Below are positions 22,488 through 25,649 of a stretch of 25,649 bases of DNA, piece after piece (within the stretch, counting starts at the first letter, position 1; the number at the start of each line of letters is the position of its first letter). The stretch comes from DASVAL01 sp035649575 (lineage in GTDB: Bacteria; Planctomycetota; UBA1135; UBA2386), in assembly GCA_035649575.1 (NCBI GenBank), contig DASRJH010000063.1, positions 1-25,649 on the forward strand, given 5' to 3'. The notes under the pieces were generated by a model. It saw nothing but the letters and a program-made list of their open reading frames with translations, was not told where the DNA came from and did not search any database. The translations under genes were made by a program, and so were the position numbers.

Positions 22488-23461
22488 CAGGCCCCTCCGG
22501 GGCTCGCGACCAACACCTCGAGCCGGCCGATCGGCGACACGAAGACCTCGCTCACGCAGGCCGGTATCAACACCGTGTCGCCGAGCATCAGCTGCATCGG
22601 CGTGTCGACGCCACCGGAATGCCAGCCGAGGATGCCGCGACCGCCGACGACGGTCACCGTCGCGAATTGTCGATCCGTCGCGAGCGTGTATGGACGTGCG
22701 AGCTCGTAGCGCCGCAGCCGGAAGTGCTTCGTCGTGATCAGCAGTTTGCCGCCATCGGGCAAGGTCTGTGGCGGCACGACGGGCCGATCGACCGCGCCGC
22801 TGCCCTCGTCTGGTCGCATGACGGCGAGCGCCTTCTCGACCTGCACCTCGCGCGATCGCCCCCAGTCGTAGAGGCGATACGTGACGTCGCTGTTCTGCTG
22901 CAACTCGAACACGACGACGTTGGGGCCGATCGAGTGCACGGTGCCCGGCGGCACGTGGACCGTGTCGCCGACGCGCGGCGTGAAGGAGAACAGCATCGGC
23001 TCGACGGCCGCCGTGTGGGCGCCCGCGCGAAAACGCGCGAGGTCGACGCCGGGCCGCAGACCCCGGATGATGCGCGCGTTCTTGCCCGCGTGCAGCACGA
23101 CCCAGACCTCGTTCTTGCCGCCGTCGCCCTCGACCTGCGCCTGTTCGTCGTCGGGGTGTACCTGCACCGACAGCGCCTCCTTCGTGTCGAGGAACTTCAC
23201 CAGCAGCGGGAAACGACCCCCGTAGCCCGTCGACACTCCGCTGCCCAGCCAGGCAGCCGGGTCCTCTTGCAGGACCTGCGCGAGCGTCGTGGAGTTGTCG
23301 CGTACGCGGCTGCTGCCCTCGGGCCGATCGAAGAGCTCCCAGGTTTCACCGATCGCTTCGCCGAGCGGCAGTCGCAGACCGAGGACATGTTCCAGAGCGC
23401 GGCCGCCCCAGACCTTGGGCAGCAACTTGCGTTCGAGCAACAACGGTCGTGGTGGGGGCAT
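22487..23461 (-). CDS. manA: Mannose-6-phosphate isomerase, class I
   Basis: 324 residues. PKVWGGRAL near the N-terminus, SVQVHPDDEQA with Gln100 and His102, GGKNEVWVVL with Glu118, and VPPGTVHSIG with His176 give the expected zinc ligand set of type I phosphomannose isomerases; YRLYDWGR with Arg196 is the catalytic region. It interconverts fructose 6-phosphate and mannose 6-phosphate, the entry to GDP-mannose for glycans. The size is that of the short (Bacillus-type) enzymes. It is the first gene of a five-gene minus-strand operon. A -10-like TAGAACT lies about 35-45 nt upstream, but no clear promoter can be named. The interval 23462-23647 shows no further gene. Confidence 0.95.
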   Translation of the reverse strand: MPPPRPLLLERKLLPKVWGGRALEHVLGLRLPLGEAIGETWELFDRPEGSSRVRDNSTTLAQVLQEDPAAWLGSGVSTGYGGRFPLLVKFLDTKEALSVQVHPDDEQAQVEGDGGKNEVWVVLHAGKNARIIRGLRPGVDLARFRAGAHTAAVEPMLFSFTPRVGDTVHVPPGTVHSIGPNVVVFELQQNSDVTYRLYDWGRSREVQVEKALAVMRPDEGSGAVDRPVVPPQTLPDGGKLLITTKHFRLRRYELARPYTLATDRQFATVTVVGGRGILGWHSGGVDTPMQLMLGDTVLIPACVSEVFVSPIGRLEVLVASPGGA

Positions 23462-23647
23462 CGGGGGCGGGGAGCGCGCGTTCGAAACCCCGTAGTTCTA
23501 TCAGGCGGCTTTCGCCGAAGCCACGCAGACCTCCGCCCGGGAAGCCGTGCCAGACCGTTCCGCGGCCCCGCGCAAATGCGCGTGATACCGTCGACGTACT
23601 CGTCGCGCGTAACGTCCAGGCCGTGAGGCAGCAGCGCAGCTGACCCT

Positions 23648-23670
23648 GACGCAGCGGGGCTGGCTGCGTC
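23648..23670. terminator. Hairpin between the right-end gene and manA
   Basis: GACGCAG (23648-23654) and CTGCGTC (23664-23670) pair over 7 bp around a 9-nt loop. On the plus strand it is followed by TTT and a T-rich stretch; there is no plus-strand gene before it, so the orientation of any function is unclear. Confidence 0.3.
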
Positions 23671-23717
23671 TTTCGCCGTTGTTGTTTCCCCGCTTGCGGC
23701 GTCTCTGGATGACCAGT

Positions 23718-23748
23718 TAGCGGATCGCCCCTTTGGGGCGAGCCGCTA
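23718..23748 (-). terminator. Terminator-type hairpin overlapping the stop codon of the right-end gene
   Basis: A 14-position stem with one mismatch (23718-23731 with 23735-23748) and a 3-nt loop; the inner part is TCGCCCC/GGGGCGA. The TAG stop of the minus-strand gene (23748-23746) is part of the stem. No T-run follows on the minus strand. This is the strongest hairpin of the region. Confidence 0.55.
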
Positions 23749-25649
23749 CTGGAAGCGATAGGAGAGCGAGAAGCTCTCGATCGACGGCGTCACCGGCGGA
23801 TTCGCGTCGACGTTGTTGCTCGTCACGAAGCGCCAGTTCACGTAGCGGATGTTACGCGGCGTGAACACCTCGTTGGGGCCCTGGAACTGGATCGTGAACG
23901 TCGGCTCCATGAGGTCGTTGGGATCCTCGACGTAGGTCGTGACCGTGCGGTTGTAGAAGTAGGTCCACCAGTTGCGCGCCGCAGCGCCGAGTGGGATCGG
24001 ACGGGCATCCCACTTGCGGATGTGGGCGTCCCCGGCCTTGTACGGATCCAGCGGGAAGTTCACGGCAGTCGGCTTCAACTGTTCGCGATGGGCTGGAGTG
24101 TACGGGGCACCGGCGGTGGCGCCGGTTGGGAACAGCGGAGTCGTCGCATTGATCCACGTATTCCAGTACCACGGCGTGGGGTCGACCACGCTGGCGCCGC
24201 GGAACTGCGGCACGACAGACGTACCGGGCGGCAGCTGGGCCAGCGGCGGATCGAACTCGAAGTCGAACCGCGGCAGCACACCGGCTGGCATCGTGGTCTG
24301 ACCACCCTGCAGGTAGAACGGGCCAAGCCGCGGATCGGCGAAGCCCTCGGGCACGCGATGCGGGTTGTTGAGGTCGAGGAAGCCGTTCGTGATCACGCTC
24401 TGGCGCTTCAAGACGTCGAGCATGATCCAGTAGAACGTGTTGTCGCCGGGCGGCGTCGTCCCGGTGGTCGGATAGATGAAGCCTCCGCTGGCCGTCTGCC
24501 ACTGCGGCTCGCCTTGCGAGCGGCAGACCGAGGGACCTGAACCGATCGGGGCTCGCCCCGCCGACAGCACGCGGAAGTTCGGCGTCGAGCCCGACTGCAC
24601 GGTGATCGCCACCTGCCAGCCATTGGTGCCCAGCGCGATGTAGCCGCCGCCCGCCGGCAGCGACGAGAGGTCGCAGTAGGTCCAGAAGTCGGCGAGCAGC
24701 GGCAGCGCGACGCTGCCGACCAGGCCACCCGTGTACGCGTCCGAGCCGCCGCCGAGCGGGTTCGAGGACCCGTCGTTCCAGAACGAGTTGACGAACGACA
24801 CGTTTGGCGCCACGTCGATCCAGCGCCGCCCCTGGCCATTGGGGAAGGGGCTCACGATGTATGGCATGAAGCCCGCCTGCATGTCGCCACTGATGCCGTT
24901 GTTCAACGCCTGCTCGCGCACCGTTTCGTCGCGGAACACGAAGTAGGGCTTCACGAAGGGGGGCAGCGGCAGGAAGCGGTTGACGTGGTTGGTCTCGTAG
25001 ATGACCGTCGAGGGGTCCATCGTGAGCGGGACCCCCGCCGAACTCGGCGCCCCGTCCGCGACATACACCGCGCGCCGCGACGACTGCGTCTCGATCAGAT
25101 CAGTGCCGGTCGGCCTCGGGTTGTACGCGAAGTTCTTCTCGAACACGAGGCCGAGGCCGGACGACGGCATCGACGCCAGCGCGCTGAAGTCGCCCACGCA
25201 CGGCACCGGGCGGTACTCGGAGTGGCCCAGCCACAAGGCGACCTTGTCGAACTCGTCGTAGGAGAGGTTGGTCTGGGTGTAGGGCGCCCAGTACATCTGT
25301 TCGATGTCGAGGTTGAAGTCGAACGGGTTGGTGCGCGACAGGCTCAGATCGATCTCGCGCCAGACGGTCTGGAGCCGGCAGCCATACGGGTTCAGCGGGT
25401 TCTGCAGACCAGCATTGAGCAAGCTCGTGGACGAGTTGGAGCCGATCTGCTGCTCCCCTCCCACGAATTGCGGACACCAGGCAAGCGTCGCGGGTGGAGT
25501 TCCTTGCGGCGTGTTCGGCACGTAGGGGGACTGGTTCAGGTTGTCCGCGACCTGCCGCACGCGCGTGGTCGTGCGCGCCACGAGCTTGTTGTCGAGATAG
25601 ACGAACGCGCCGAACAGATCCTCGAGCGGATAGGCAGCGGCCCATGACG
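23746..25649 (-). CDS. Large protein of unknown function (5' end outside window)
   Basis: I do not recognise this protein. The frame is open from the window edge to the TAG at 23746 (634 codons visible); an internal GTG at 25581 is not a convincing start, because the protein sense continues upstream (SWAAAYPLEDLFGAFVYLDN). It is rich in Pro, Gly, Thr, Asn and aromatic residues with few charges, has several isolated cysteines, and has no obvious membrane helix, as in exported beta-rich proteins. Segments such as LDIEQMYWAPYTQTNLSYDE, DFWTYCDLSSLPAGGGYIAL and FYWIMLDVLKRQSVITNGFL suggest beta-sandwich or carbohydrate-binding-like folds, but none matches a family I can name. The end, VTPSIESFSLSYRFQ, is a terminal beta-strand pattern. 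Export and surface location are inferred. It lies upstream of manA, separated by about 280 bp and two hairpins. Confidence 0.75.
   Translation of the reverse strand, partial: SWAAAYPLEDLFGAFVYLDNKLVARTTTRVRQVADNLNQSPYVPNTPQGTPPATLAWCPQFVGGEQQIGSNSSTSLLNAGLQNPLNPYGCRLQTVWREIDLSLSRTNPFDFNLDIEQMYWAPYTQTNLSYDEFDKVALWLGHSEYRPVPCVGDFSALASMPSSGLGLVFEKNFAYNPRPTGTDLIETQSSRRAVYVADGAPSSAGVPLTMDPSTVIYETNHVNRFLPLPPFVKPYFVFRDETVREQALNNGISGDMQAGFMPYIVSPFPNGQGRRWIDVAPNVSFVNSFWNDGSSNPLGGGSDAYTGGLVGSVALPLLADFWTYCDLSSLPAGGGYIALGTNGWQVAITVQSGSTPNFRVLSAGRAPIGSGPSVCRSQGEPQWQTASGGFIYPTTGTTPPGDNTFYWIMLDVLKRQSVITNGFLDLNNPHRVPEGFADPRLGPFYLQGGQTTMPAGVLPRFDFEFDPPLAQLPPGTSVVPQFRGASVVDPTPWYWNTWINATTPLFPTGATAGAPYTPAHREQLKPTAVNFPLDPYKAGDAHIRKWDARPIPLGAAARNWWTYFYNRTVTTYVEDPNDLMEPTFTIQFQGPNEVFTPRNIRYVNWRFVTSNNVDANPPVTPSIESFSLSYRFQ

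Noticed and set aside
23470..23530. GGTTTCGAAC on the minus strand, reminiscent of a tRNA T-loop
   Set aside because: The flanking bases do not form a 5-bp T-stem and no acceptor or anticodon arm can be folded.

Overview
This is a GC-rich (roughly two-thirds G+C by eye) bacterial chromosome segment with dense, mostly overlapping genes. The gene mix suggests a planctomycete-like bacterium: membrane-anchored FHA Ser/Thr kinases, a BlaI/M56 pair with a variable C-terminus, a bacterial-type V-ATPase operon of the Chlamydia/spirochaete order E-DUF2764-A-B-D-I-K, and large unrecognised secreted proteins. The taxonomic call is an inference from gene content only. No insertion sequence, CRISPR array, rRNA or tRNA gene was seen.

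Left part (1-6680), minus strand: a penicillin-acylase-family lipoprotein (3' end outside the window) lies downstream of an FHA-kinase protein whose catalytic residues are lost, so it is a predicted pseudokinase. Upstream of these is a BlaI-type repressor and M56 metalloprotease pair. The M56 protein ends not in a beta-lactam sensor but in five tandem 45-residue charged repeats. The repressor promoter carries two matching dyads that look like its operator. About 630 bp then hold no intact gene, only a possible frameshifted remnant.

Middle part (6681-18039), plus strand: an intact FHA Ser/Thr kinase, paralogous to the pseudokinase, precedes the V-ATPase genes. E, DUF2764, A and B form one overlapping block. 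A signal-peptide, glycine-rich protein gene flanked by two hairpins separates them from a second overlapping block of D, I and K. Both V-ATPase blocks are preceded by the same bipartite promoter-like element with identical internal spacing, suggesting that the interrupted operon is kept in register by twin promoters. The K subunit keeps the Na+-binding residue pattern of the Enterococcus hirae ring. An AI-2E (UPF0118) family membrane protein follows; some members of that family are Na+/H+ antiporters, so the block may concern sodium handling.

Right part (18196-25649), minus strand: one tightly coupled operon runs manA, an RsuA/RluB-type pseudouridine synthase, an active M16 zinc peptidase, its inactive M16 partner and a Nif3-like protein, with overlapping or 7-nt junctions. 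Upstream of it, separated by two hairpins, is the C-terminal part of a large protein I do not recognise, whose 5' end lies outside the window.
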